Source of the DNA: an uncultured Alphaproteobacteria bacterium
GTDB lineage: Bacteria; Pseudomonadota; Alphaproteobacteria; Rhizobiales; Beijerinckiaceae
Length of the DNA: 13,877 nt
Assembly: GCA_937903315.1 (NCBI GenBank)
Contig: CALCZO010000083.1
Span: 1 to 13,877, forward strand
Direction of reading: 5' to 3'
Shown here: piece after piece, positions 1 through 6,598 of the stretch
How the letters are laid out: the number at the start of each line of letters is the position of its first letter
How positions within the stretch are numbered: the first letter of the stretch is position 1
Notes under the pieces: generated by a model
Database searches by the model: none
The model's input: the letters and a program-made list of their open reading frames with translations, nothing else
Told to the model about the DNA's origin: nothing
Program-made: the position numbers and the translations under genes

Positions 1-251
1 GGCGAGCCGGATGGCTGTTCACGCAGGATCGTGAACTTGATCGCGAACGCCGGATCGAAGGACACGAAGTCGGTGATCCTTTTGGGGTCGATCTTGTAGA
101 GCGCGGCCATCGTCTCGCGGGTCAGCGCGTTGGACGCCTTCACGTGCTCATAGTTGGCGCGGTCGGTGAAGATGATGTCGAAGGTGATCTTGTCGGTGCC
201 GGCGTTCTTGGAGCGGATGGTCTTGGCAAGATCGGCGAGGCGTCGGGTCAT
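1..251 (-). CDS. DUF4387 family protein, 3' end cut by the window edge
   Basis: The first 83 codons of a small protein are visible; the gene runs off the left edge of the window. The start is ATG at 251, with an AGGAAGGA ribosome-binding site that overlaps the stop codon of the AtuA-like gene 14 bp upstream, so the two are almost certainly co-translated. The N-terminal IRSKNAGTDKITFDIIF segment (residues 12-28), a central Tyr/His-containing helix and the IKFTILREQPSGS segment (residues 71-83) match what I know of DUF4387, a family of about 100 residues. Only some 15-25 residues would therefore be missing. DUF4387 proteins are commonly encoded directly after AtuA-family proteins, as here. The molecular role is not established; a small subunit of an enzyme complex with the AtuA protein is inference from this pairing. 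No signal peptide or membrane segment is visible, so it is probably cytoplasmic. Confidence 0.85.
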   Translation of the reverse strand, partial: MTRRLADLAKTIRSKNAGTDKITFDIIFTDRANYEHVKASNALTRETMAALYKIDPKRITDFVSFDPAFAIKFTILREQPSGS

Positions 252-265
252 GGCAGGGTCCTTCC

Positions 266-1645
266 TCAGGCGCCGATGGTGGTGAGGTGGCAGGGGAAGA
301 GTTCGAGCGGATCGTCGACCGCGACAGTGTGGTTCAGCGTCCAGCGATAGGCGGGGCTGGCCTTGAGCACCTCGTCGAGCGCGAAGGCGACCGACCCGGC
401 GGTGCCCTTCACATCGGGCAGGCGGGCATAGAACATCTGGCGCGTGCCGGTCATGCAGACCTCCTCGGCCATCTCCGCCGTGGGGGCGACGCCCTGCACC
501 ATGACGCAGAGTTCATGCGCCGGCCTGTGACGCTCGGGGTCCATCGCGCCCATCACGCCGTCGCGTCCATAGACGGTGTAGTGCAGCTCATAGTCGGCGT
601 TGCCGAACCGTTCGCGCGCCTGCTGGCGCGCCCAGTCGATGACGCGGTCGACATTGGCGATGGTGTAGGGGTCGCGGATACCGACGATGCCGACATAGCG
701 CTCGCCGATCTTGCCGGCGCCTTCCAGCTTGACGCGGATCCGCTCGGCAGGGACGAAGGTGGGGCCGGTGATGCGGGTGGTCCTGTCGCTGACCTGCTCG
801 TAATGGCAGGCGCTCATGTCGAGACAGCCGCCGGCGACATATTCGTAGAACGGGTTCGACCGCTCGTACATCGCATGGCCGGCAACCGAGGCGATGGTGC
901 AGCGCTGGTCGGGGTTCATGGCGGTGACGCGGACGTCCTGATCGGTGATCTCGCCCATCACGGTTTCCTTGCCGCCATAGGGCTCGGCGCAGAACGAGGC
1001 GCATTCCAGCACCTTGCCGAGATAATAGGACAGGGCTTCAGGATAGCCGGCGCGGATGGCCGGCGCGGCGAACAGCGCGCAATCGGACGACCTGCCGCCG
1101 ATGATCACCTCGGCGCCCATGTCGAGCAGCTTGATGAACGGGTGGACGCCGGCCATCGCCACGATGGAATCGGTCGCATCGAGTTCCGCCTCGGTCAGGT
1201 CGGCGCGCGCATCCAGACCGGTGACGTGGTCCCCCGAGCGGATTTTCGCCCGCAGCCATTCCTTGTCGACGTTCGAATAGAAATAGCCCAGCTTGAAGGG
1301 CGCAAGGCCGTGCTGGGCGGCCAGTTCGCGGATCAGGCGGACATAAAGATCGACGCGGCTGTTGCTGCCGGTGTCGCCGGCCGAGCCGATGATCATCGGC
1401 ACGCCCTTCCTGCGGGCGGCCAGCAGCATCATCTCGAGATCATGGCGCTGCCAGGCTTCCGGGCTGGTCGAGGTATCCGAGCCGAGCGGGCCGGGACCGA
1501 CATCGTCCGAACCGGAATCGGCGGCGATGATGTCCGGGTCGGCATCGACGCCGATGGCGAAACTGCCCGGCTTGGACGGAGCAAAACCGAGGTGTCCGTT
1601 GGGGCAGATGATCTTCATGGAGCGCGGCACGGAACTCTCCTTCAT
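266..1645 (-). CDS. AtuA-family (acyclic terpene utilisation-like) protein
   Basis: A cytoplasmic protein of 459 residues with the character of the AtuA family (formerly DUF1446), named after a protein of the Pseudomonas citronellol/geraniol catabolic cluster whose reaction is not settled. Conserved-looking stretches are the N-terminal CPNGHLGF (14-21), the acidic AADSGSDDVGPGPLG (41-55), the glycine-rich GSAGDTGSNSRVD (87-99), IIGGRSSDCALFA (181-193) and AGGCLDMSAC (271-280). These look like nucleotide- or substrate-binding loops, but that is a guess. The start at 1645 overlaps the stop of the upstream regulator by 4 bp (ATGA) and has no clear Shine-Dalgarno, so translation is probably coupled. 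A second ATG at 1618 (residue 10) begins the conserved region and is a credible alternative, though its nearest purine-rich site is too far upstream. A DUF4387 gene follows after 14 bp. Family assignment is firm; a terpene substrate should not be inferred from the name. Confidence 0.85.
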   Translation of the reverse strand: MKESSVPRSMKIICPNGHLGFAPSKPGSFAIGVDADPDIIAADSGSDDVGPGPLGSDTSTSPEAWQRHDLEMMLLAARRKGVPMIIGSAGDTGSNSRVDLYVRLIRELAAQHGLAPFKLGYFYSNVDKEWLRAKIRSGDHVTGLDARADLTEAELDATDSIVAMAGVHPFIKLLDMGAEVIIGGRSSDCALFAAPAIRAGYPEALSYYLGKVLECASFCAEPYGGKETVMGEITDQDVRVTAMNPDQRCTIASVAGHAMYERSNPFYEYVAGGCLDMSACHYEQVSDRTTRITGPTFVPAERIRVKLEGAGKIGERYVGIVGIRDPYTIANVDRVIDWARQQARERFGNADYELHYTVYGRDGVMGAMDPERHRPAHELCVMVQGVAPTAEMAEEVCMTGTRQMFYARLPDVKGTAGSVAFALDEVLKASPAYRWTLNHTVAVDDPLELFPCHLTTIGA

Positions 1646-2643
1646 GGGCTTGCCGTTCGTGATGACGGGTGGTCGATGCCGAGCTTCAGCATCTGATGGC
1701 GCAGGGCATGGCGGCTGAGGCCAAGACGCTGTGCCGCGCGGGCCAGCGAGCCGCCGTTTTCGGCGAGCGCGCGGCTGACAAGATCGCGCTGGAAGGCAAG
1801 GGTCGCGGCGTGGAAATCACCGATGCCGGGCGCGGTTTCGGCGGCCGGCGCGTCGGCGCGGGTCACCTCACGCATCACGCGGGCGGGCAGGTGCTCGGGC
1901 ATCACGCAATCGGTATCTTCCAGCGCGACGATCCGCTCCAGAAGATGCTGGAGTTCGCGCACGTTGCCAGGCCAGCGGTAGCGGGTGAAGATCGCTTCGA
2001 CTTCCGGCGACAGGGCCGGCTTTGCGCGGCCGTAGCGCTGGCTGAGATCAGCCAGGAAGTACCGGGCGAGATAGAGAATGTCGTCGCCGCGCTCGCGCAG
2101 GGGCGGGATGTTGATGGCGATGACCTGAAGCCGGTAATAGAGGTCGTCGCGGAAGCGGCCTTCGGTCACCTCCTGCAACAGGATGCGGTTGGTCGCGGCG
2201 ATGAAGCGGACATCGACGCCGATCGGCTGGACCGAGCCGATGCGCCGGAAGCGCTGGGTATCGATCAGCGTCAGCAGCTTGGCCTGAAGCACGGGCGAGA
2301 GTTCGCGGATCTCGTCAAGGAACAGCGAGCCGCCGTGCGCGGCCTCCACCAGCCCGATCTTCTTGCCCTGTGCGCCGGTGAACGCGCCGCGCTCGTAGCC
2401 GAACATCTCGGATTCGATCAGTTCGGACGGGATGGCGGCACAGTTGATGTCGACGAACGGACTGCCGGCGCGCGGCGAAAGTTCATGGATGGCGCGGGCG
2501 AGCAGCCCCTTGCCGGTGCCGGTTTCGCCATAGATCAGGATCGAGCGGGCTGGCGAGGTCGCCGCCTTGCGGGCGAGGCGACGCATCGCATCAACGCCCG
2601 GATGATCGCCCAGAATCTGGTCAATGGCGGCGATCTGGCTCAT
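1642..2643 (-). CDS. PspF-like sigma-54-dependent transcriptional activator without sensor domain
   Basis: A 333-residue bacterial enhancer-binding protein made only of a AAA+ ATPase domain and a C-terminal Fis-type helix-turn-helix. In order: Walker A GETGTGKG (39-46), the sigma-54-contacting GAFTGA loop (86-91), Walker B GGSLFLDE (104-111), sensor I ATN (150-152), arginine-finger region RFRDDLYYRL (163-172), sensor II WPGNVREL (224-231) and the HTH at about 296-322. The AAA+ domain starts almost at the N-terminus, so there is no receiver, GAF, PAS or ACT-like input domain, as in PspF. Activity control must then come from a partner protein, from expression level or from direct ligand effects on the AAA+ domain. 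The start ATG at 2643 overlaps the upstream C45 gene stop by 4 bp. A consensus sigma-54 promoter lies ahead of this operon at 9242-9257, so it probably activates its own operon (inference). Confidence 0.93.
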   Translation of the reverse strand: MSQIAAIDQILGDHPGVDAMRRLARKAATSPARSILIYGETGTGKGLLARAIHELSPRAGSPFVDINCAAIPSELIESEMFGYERGAFTGAQGKKIGLVEAAHGGSLFLDEIRELSPVLQAKLLTLIDTQRFRRIGSVQPIGVDVRFIAATNRILLQEVTEGRFRDDLYYRLQVIAINIPPLRERGDDILYLARYFLADLSQRYGRAKPALSPEVEAIFTRYRWPGNVRELQHLLERIVALEDTDCVMPEHLPARVMREVTRADAPAAETAPGIGDFHAATLAFQRDLVSRALAENGGSLARAAQRLGLSRHALRHQMLKLGIDHPSSRTASP

Positions 2644-3731
2644 GGCGCGACCGTTTCGGCAAGCGCGGCCAGCCGTCCGGCTTCGAGCGGGGCGGTGCAG
2701 GGTGTTCCGCGCGCCAGTGCGATCGAGCGATCCGAGGTGGAGTAGATGACCGTCGAGACGGTATGGGCGCCGTCGCCCTCACCATGGCGGCAGAGCGCCT
2801 CGCGACCGGCTGCGCCATGCGTCGTCATGCCGGCCCTTGCCGCTTCGGGGCCGTCAAGGCCCATCCCGGCAGCCAGCAGCCCCTGCATCGTCCGGCTGCG
2901 GCCGGAGGTCGAGGCCCATGCGGCGGGGGTGAGGCGGCGGGTGACCGTGTCCTCGTCCTCTGAGCGGAAATGGTTGGTGCGGAAGGCGGGCGATGCCCGG
3001 TCGACTCGCGGGCCATCGGCGAGCAACTCGACGGCGGCAACCGCACCGGTGGCGTCGGCAAGGATGAGGCTGCCACCTCCGGCATGGCGGCACGAGGCGA
3101 TCAGCGCCAGCGCACTCCCGACATCGGCGCAGGTGGCAAGGATCCGGGTCATCAGAAGATAACGCAGCCAGCCGACCCGATGGACCGGCGCGGCAATTGC
3201 CGTATCGGCCAGCGCCAGCCCTGCCGCGTTGATGCCGGAGGAATAGACCCCCGGCGCGCCGAATGTACCGAGCGCGAACACGGGACCGGCGGCAAAGGCG
3301 GGATCGTCGTGGACAAACGCGGCCTGAAAGCCACGATGCAGGCCGGTGAGGTCGCGGTTCTTGGCCAGAACCGCGCCGCCGCCGGGCAGCGGCCGGGCAA
3401 ATGCGGTGCAGCCGTCCGTCTCGAACCGATGCGACAGGATCGATAGATGCAGCAGGGCGAAAACGATCCGCAGATCCAGCCCGTAGCCGGTGCAGAGGCC
3501 ATCAAGTTCGGCCATTTCCGGCCCGCAATGGGCCTGTGCAAATGCCCGTTGCTGGTCGAGATAGGTGAGGGCTGCCGGCGCTTCGAGCACCGCGCGCGCG
3601 TCCGCGTAGCGCTGGAGTGCGGTGTCGCGCACGGCGGACCGGTCGGTGCCGGCGGCGTGCGCCTGCGCCAGCCCGCGGGCGTGCGCATCGCCGGCGAGCC
3701 GGTGCACGATCAGCGGAACGCCGGCGCTCAC
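2640..3731 (-). CDS. C45-family autoproteolytic acyltransferase/hydrolase (penicillin acyltransferase-like)
   Basis: A 363-residue Ntn-hydrolase of peptidase family C45, the family of fungal acyl-CoA:6-aminopenicillanic acid acyltransferase and insect beta-alanyl-amine hydrolases. These enzymes form or cleave amide bonds after self-cleavage at a Gly-Cys bond. The expected nucleophile is Cys108 within DGCTAFAR, so mature chains of about 11 and 27 kDa are predicted. Supporting motifs are ELDGLCTGYG ahead of the cysteine, AKNRD just after it, SSGINAAGLAL, and TNHF in the C-terminal half. The start is GTG at 3731: it overlaps the ATPase stop (GTGA) and has a strong GGGAGG site 6 nt upstream. Longer reading in the same frame would run into the ATPase gene and lacks family character. 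No signal peptide is seen, so it should act in the cytoplasm on imported material. Placement next to a peptide-type importer suggests an N-acylated or amide substrate; the actual substrate is unknown. Confidence 0.87.
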   Translation of the reverse strand: MSAGVPLIVHRLAGDAHARGLAQAHAAGTDRSAVRDTALQRYADARAVLEAPAALTYLDQQRAFAQAHCGPEMAELDGLCTGYGLDLRIVFALLHLSILSHRFETDGCTAFARPLPGGGAVLAKNRDLTGLHRGFQAAFVHDDPAFAAGPVFALGTFGAPGVYSSGINAAGLALADTAIAAPVHRVGWLRYLLMTRILATCADVGSALALIASCRHAGGGSLILADATGAVAAVELLADGPRVDRASPAFRTNHFRSEDEDTVTRRLTPAAWASTSGRSRTMQGLLAAGMGLDGPEAARAGMTTHGAAGREALCRHGEGDGAHTVSTVIYSTSDRSIALARGTPCTAPLEAGRLAALAETVAP

Positions 3732-4732
3732 GACCCGCCTCCCTCGTGGAGATGGCACGCGACATCGTGGCCGGGCGCCAGCCGGGTGACGGCGGGGGCT
3801 TCTGTCCGGCAACGGGCCATCGCGACCGGGCAGCGGGTGTGGAACCGGCAGCCGGGGGGAGGCGCCAGCGGGGAGGGCAGGTCGCCGGTGAGGCGCAGCC
3901 GCGCCTCGCCCGACCGGCGGTGCAGCCGGGGCGCGGCCGACAGCAGGGCGCGCGTGTAGGGATGGGCCGGCGCTTTCAGGATGGCGTTGCGCGGGCCAAT
4001 CTCGACGATCTCGCCGAGATACATCACGGCGATCCGGTCGGCGAGGCGCCCGACGACGGCCAGATCATGGCTGATGAACAGGTAGGTCAGGTTGAGCTCG
4101 GCCCGGAACTGTTGCAGCAGTTCAATGATCTGGGCCTGGATCGAGACGTCGAGCGCGGAGACCGGCTCGTCGCACACCACGAATTCGGGATGCAGGATCA
4201 GCGCACGGGCGATTCCGATGCGCTGGCGCTGGCCGCCGGAGAACTGGTGTGGATAGCGCGCGAGATGGCCGCTCTGAAGTCCGACCCTCGGCAGGAAGGC
4301 CGCCGCCCGCTCGGCAGCTTCGGCCCTGCCCAGCCCCTGATGCAGGCGCAGCGGCAGGCCGACGATCTCGGCCACCGAGCGGCGCGGATTGAGCGAGGCG
4401 TAGGGGTCCTGAAAGATGATCTGCATCCGCTTGCGGAACGGGCGGATCGCCTCGTCGGGCAAGGCCGACAGATCGGTTCCGTCATAGGTGATGGTGCCGG
4501 AATCGGCCCTGTGCAGTTGCAGCACGGTGCGGCCGAGCGTTGACTTGCCGCAGCCCGACTCGCCGATCAGCCCCAACGTTTCGCCGCGGGCGATGGCAAA
4601 GCTGACGCCGCTCAGCGCGCGGACCACCACGGGCGGCTGGCGCATCAGCGTGTTGAGCACCGACGCGTTCAGCACGAACGTTTTCGTCAGGTCGCGGACC
4701 TCAAGCAGCGGTCGCATCGCGGTATCAGCCAT
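3728..4732 (-). CDS. Dipeptide/oligopeptide-type ABC transporter ATPase (OppF/DppF-like)
   Basis: A 334-residue ABC ATPase, the second of the paired nucleotide-binding subunits of a Dpp/Opp-type importer. Visible motifs are Walker A GESGCGKST (57-65), Q-loop Gln108 in FQDPYASLNPR, signature FSGGQRQR (164-171), Walker B FVVCDEP (184-190) and the switch His222 in FISHDL. The C-terminal oligopeptide-transporter extension has PYTRALLSAAP and four cysteines (295, 301, 308, 326); such a cluster in this subfamily can bind an iron-sulphur centre, which is known for some members and not shown here. The start is ATG at 4732, with GGAGG 9 nt upstream, overlapping the preceding ATPase gene by 8 bp. A longer frame to 5014 exists, but it lies wholly within that ATPase gene. 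The GLIGESGCGKSTLGR and PVSALDVSIQAQ stretches are typical of OppF/DppF. Substrate cannot be read from an ATPase. Confidence 0.95.
   Translation of the reverse strand: MADTAMRPLLEVRDLTKTFVLNASVLNTLMRQPPVVVRALSGVSFAIARGETLGLIGESGCGKSTLGRTVLQLHRADSGTITYDGTDLSALPDEAIRPFRKRMQIIFQDPYASLNPRRSVAEIVGLPLRLHQGLGRAEAAERAAAFLPRVGLQSGHLARYPHQFSGGQRQRIGIARALILHPEFVVCDEPVSALDVSIQAQIIELLQQFRAELNLTYLFISHDLAVVGRLADRIAVMYLGEIVEIGPRNAILKAPAHPYTRALLSAAPRLHRRSGEARLRLTGDLPSPLAPPPGCRFHTRCPVAMARCRTEAPAVTRLAPGHDVACHLHEGGGS
3738..3743 (-). promoter_or_regulatory. Shine-Dalgarno deciding a GTG start of the C45 gene
   Basis: GGGAGG on the minus strand, 6 nt ahead of the GTG at 3731. It lies inside the 3' end of the ATPase gene and argues for the GTG start over an upstream in-frame ATG at 3812 deep inside that gene. 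Confidence 0.75.
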
Positions 4733-5714
4733 GGGCAGCTCCCTCCGCCCTGATGCAGCGCACGCCGTGGTCCGGCGAGAGGGGCAAAAGCGCCACAGGC
4801 ACGCGGCATTGCGGCCCGGCGCGCTCGCAGCGATCGAAGAAGCGGCAGTGGGGCGGCAGATCGAGCGGCGAGGGCACCTGTCCGGGAATCGGATGGACCG
4901 GCCGGTCGAGCGTTTCGAGATTGGGCATGCAGTCGATGAGGCCGCGGGTATAGGGATGGGCCGGCCGGTCGATGATCGTCGCCGTCGGACCGTCTTCCAC
5001 CACCTGTCCGGCATACATCACCATCACCCGGTCCGCATGTTCGGCGACGACGCCGAGATCGTGGGTGATCAGCACGACGCTCATGCCGAGTTCGCGCCTG
5101 AGGTCGGCAATGAGATCGAGCACCTGCGCCTGAATGGTGACATCCAGCGCGGTCGTCGGCTCGTCGGCGATCAGCAGGCGCGGGCGGCAGGCCAGAGCTG
5201 TGGCAATCATGATGCGCTGGCGCATCCCGCCCGAAAACTGGTGGGGATAGTCGTCGAGCCGCGAGGCGGCGGCGGGAATGCCGACCAGCCGCATCATCTC
5301 CTCGGCCTTGATGCGGGCTTCGCCCATCGAGGCCGCGCGGTTGTGGGCGATCAGCACCTCGGTGATCTGGGTCGCGACCGTGAACGCCGGGTTGAGCGCG
5401 GTCAGCGCATCCTGCATCGTGATCGCGATGTCGCGGCCACGCAGCGCGCGCTTTCCGGCCTCATCGAGCGCCAGCACATCGGTGCCGTCGAACATCAGCC
5501 GGCGGGCGCTGACCCGGCCGGGCGGACGGACAAGACCCATCACGGACAGGAAGGTCATGCTCTTGCCGGAACCAGATTCGCCGACGACGCCGAGACATTC
5601 GCCCGCCTCGACCCGCAGCGACACGTCATCCACCGCCCGGACCAGACCGCCGCGGGTGGCGAACTCGGTCGTCAGCCCTTCGACGAGCAGAAGGGGACCG
5701 GCGGCGGCGGTCAT
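4725..5714 (-). CDS. Dipeptide/oligopeptide-type ABC transporter ATPase (OppD/DppD-like)
   Basis: A 329-residue ABC ATPase, first of the two nucleotide-binding subunits. Motifs are Walker A GESGSGKS (45-52), Q-loop Gln101 in TMQDALTALNP, signature SGGMRQR (161-167), Walker B LLIADEP (180-186) and switch His218 in LITHDLG. The SGGMRQR variant and the sequence TTALDVTIQAQVLDL are characteristic of the OppD/DppD branch. The C-terminal extension carries PYTRGLIDCMP and cysteines at 290, 296, 303 and 320, mirroring the partner ATPase. The start is ATG at 5714, sharing a 4-bp ATGA overlap with the permease stop and preceded by GAGGATCCAGGA. The same frame stays open up to 6209, but that part is antiframe of the permease gene and has no domain. 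The protein should form a heterodimer with the next ATPase on the cytoplasmic face of the two permeases. Confidence 0.95.
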   Translation of the reverse strand: MTAAAGPLLLVEGLTTEFATRGGLVRAVDDVSLRVEAGECLGVVGESGSGKSMTFLSVMGLVRPPGRVSARRLMFDGTDVLALDEAGKRALRGRDIAITMQDALTALNPAFTVATQITEVLIAHNRAASMGEARIKAEEMMRLVGIPAAASRLDDYPHQFSGGMRQRIMIATALACRPRLLIADEPTTALDVTIQAQVLDLIADLRRELGMSVVLITHDLGVVAEHADRVMVMYAGQVVEDGPTATIIDRPAHPYTRGLIDCMPNLETLDRPVHPIPGQVPSPLDLPPHCRFFDRCERAGPQCRVPVALLPLSPDHGVRCIRAEGAAHG

Positions 5715-6598
5715 TCCTGGATCCTCGGATCGAACGCGTCGCGCAGCCCTTGCGAGAAGACGTTGATCGCCATCACGAGGGCCAGAATCGCAAGGCCGGG
5801 GAAGGTCGAAACCCACCAGGCATCGACAAGGAAGTCGCGCCCGTCGGCGACCATCGAACCCCATGAGGCGGTCGGCGGCTGGACGCCGAGGCCCAGAAAC
5901 GACAGGCTGGCTTCGAGAATGATGACATGGGCCATCCGCACGGTCGCCACCACCGCCACCGGTGAGAGGATGTTGGGCAAAATCTCCCTGAGCATGATGT
6001 GGCCACGCGAGGCGCCGAGTGCGCGGGCCGCCTCGACATATTCGAGTTCGCGTAAGGCCAGCGTCTCGCCGCGCACGATGCGGGCGGGCACGACCCATTC
6101 CTTGTAGGCCAGCGCCAGCACGATGTTCTGGAAGCCGGTGCCCATCATCGCCATCAGGCCGATGGCGAAGATGAGATAGGGAAAGCCGAGCAGGACATCG
6201 ACCAGCCACGAAATCGACCGATCGACCCAGCCGCCGATGAAACCGGCGGCAAGGCCGGCAATGACGCCGACGATCGTCGCGATCACGACGACCAGCGTGC
6301 CGACGAGGATCGAAATGCGTGCGCCGTAGATCAGGCGGGAGAGGATATCGCGGCCAAGTCCGTCACAGCCGAGCGGAAAAGCCCATTCCCCACCCAGCCA
6401 GACGGGGGGCTGGAGGCGGCGGAACAGGTCCGCGTCATTGGGATCATGCGGGGCCACCAGCGGGGCGAACAGCGCCGCAAGAACGAACAGGATGGCGATC
6501 AGCCCCGAGGCGGTCGCCATCCGGTTTTCCATCAGCCGGACGAGACCAAGCTGAAATGGCGATTCCGCCTTCGCTGGCAGCCGCGCGACCGCCGTCAC
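5711..6598 (-). CDS. ABC transporter permease, DppC/OppC-like
   Basis: A 295-residue inner-membrane permease of the DppC/OppC class. It has an N-terminal cytoplasmic tail, a first membrane segment at about 31-50, a periplasmic loop with the subfamily-typical PLGCDGLGRDILSRLIYGAR (76-95), then membrane segments at roughly 96-120, 130-150, 213-235 and 265-285. The EAA loop that docks onto the ATPases is at about 189-209 (EAARALGASRGHIMLREILP). The C-terminus GLRDAFDPRIQE is typical. The start codon is GTG at 6598, overlapping the preceding permease stop as GTGA, with GAGGA 7 nt upstream. It pairs with the DppB-like permease encoded just before it to form the translocation channel. The full-length match to the family gives high confidence, but the transported compound is not deducible from it. 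Confidence 0.95.
   Translation of the reverse strand: MTAVARLPAKAESPFQLGLVRLMENRMATASGLIAILFVLAALFAPLVAPHDPNDADLFRRLQPPVWLGGEWAFPLGCDGLGRDILSRLIYGARISILVGTLVVVIATIVGVIAGLAAGFIGGWVDRSISWLVDVLLGFPYLIFAIGLMAMMGTGFQNIVLALAYKEWVVPARIVRGETLALRELEYVEAARALGASRGHIMLREILPNILSPVAVVATVRMAHVIILEASLSFLGLGVQPPTASWGSMVADGRDFLVDAWWVSTFPGLAILALVMAINVFSQGLRDAFDPRIQE

Noticed and set aside
266..1645. Reading the AtuA-like protein as evidence for terpene degradation
   Set aside because: None of the diagnostic partners (geranyl-CoA carboxylase subunits, acyl-CoA dehydrogenases, isohexenylglutaconyl-CoA hydratase) is in the window, and the family is much broader than terpene pathways.
287..1696. Long open frame on the plus strand, antisense to the AtuA-like gene
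   Set aside because: It is the mirror of a strongly coding minus-strand gene in GC-rich DNA. Its translation is low-complexity Ala/Gly/Asp/Arg/His sequence with no recognisable domain.
3732..3812. N-terminal extension of the C45 protein to an ATG at 3812
   Set aside because: It is Arg/Pro-rich sequence inside the ATPase gene; the GTG at 3731 has a strong Shine-Dalgarno and gives the expected family length.
4488..6107. 539-codon plus-strand open frame across the two ATPase and DppC-like genes
   Set aside because: It spans parts of three convincing minus-strand genes, is rich in His/Arg/Gly/Asp, has no domain character, and is explained by third-position GC bias.
5715..6209. N-terminal extension of the DppD-like ATPase up to 6209
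   Set aside because: The extra residues lie in another frame of the DppC-like gene and show no domain; the ATG at 5714 has a good ribosome-binding site and the ATGA overlap.
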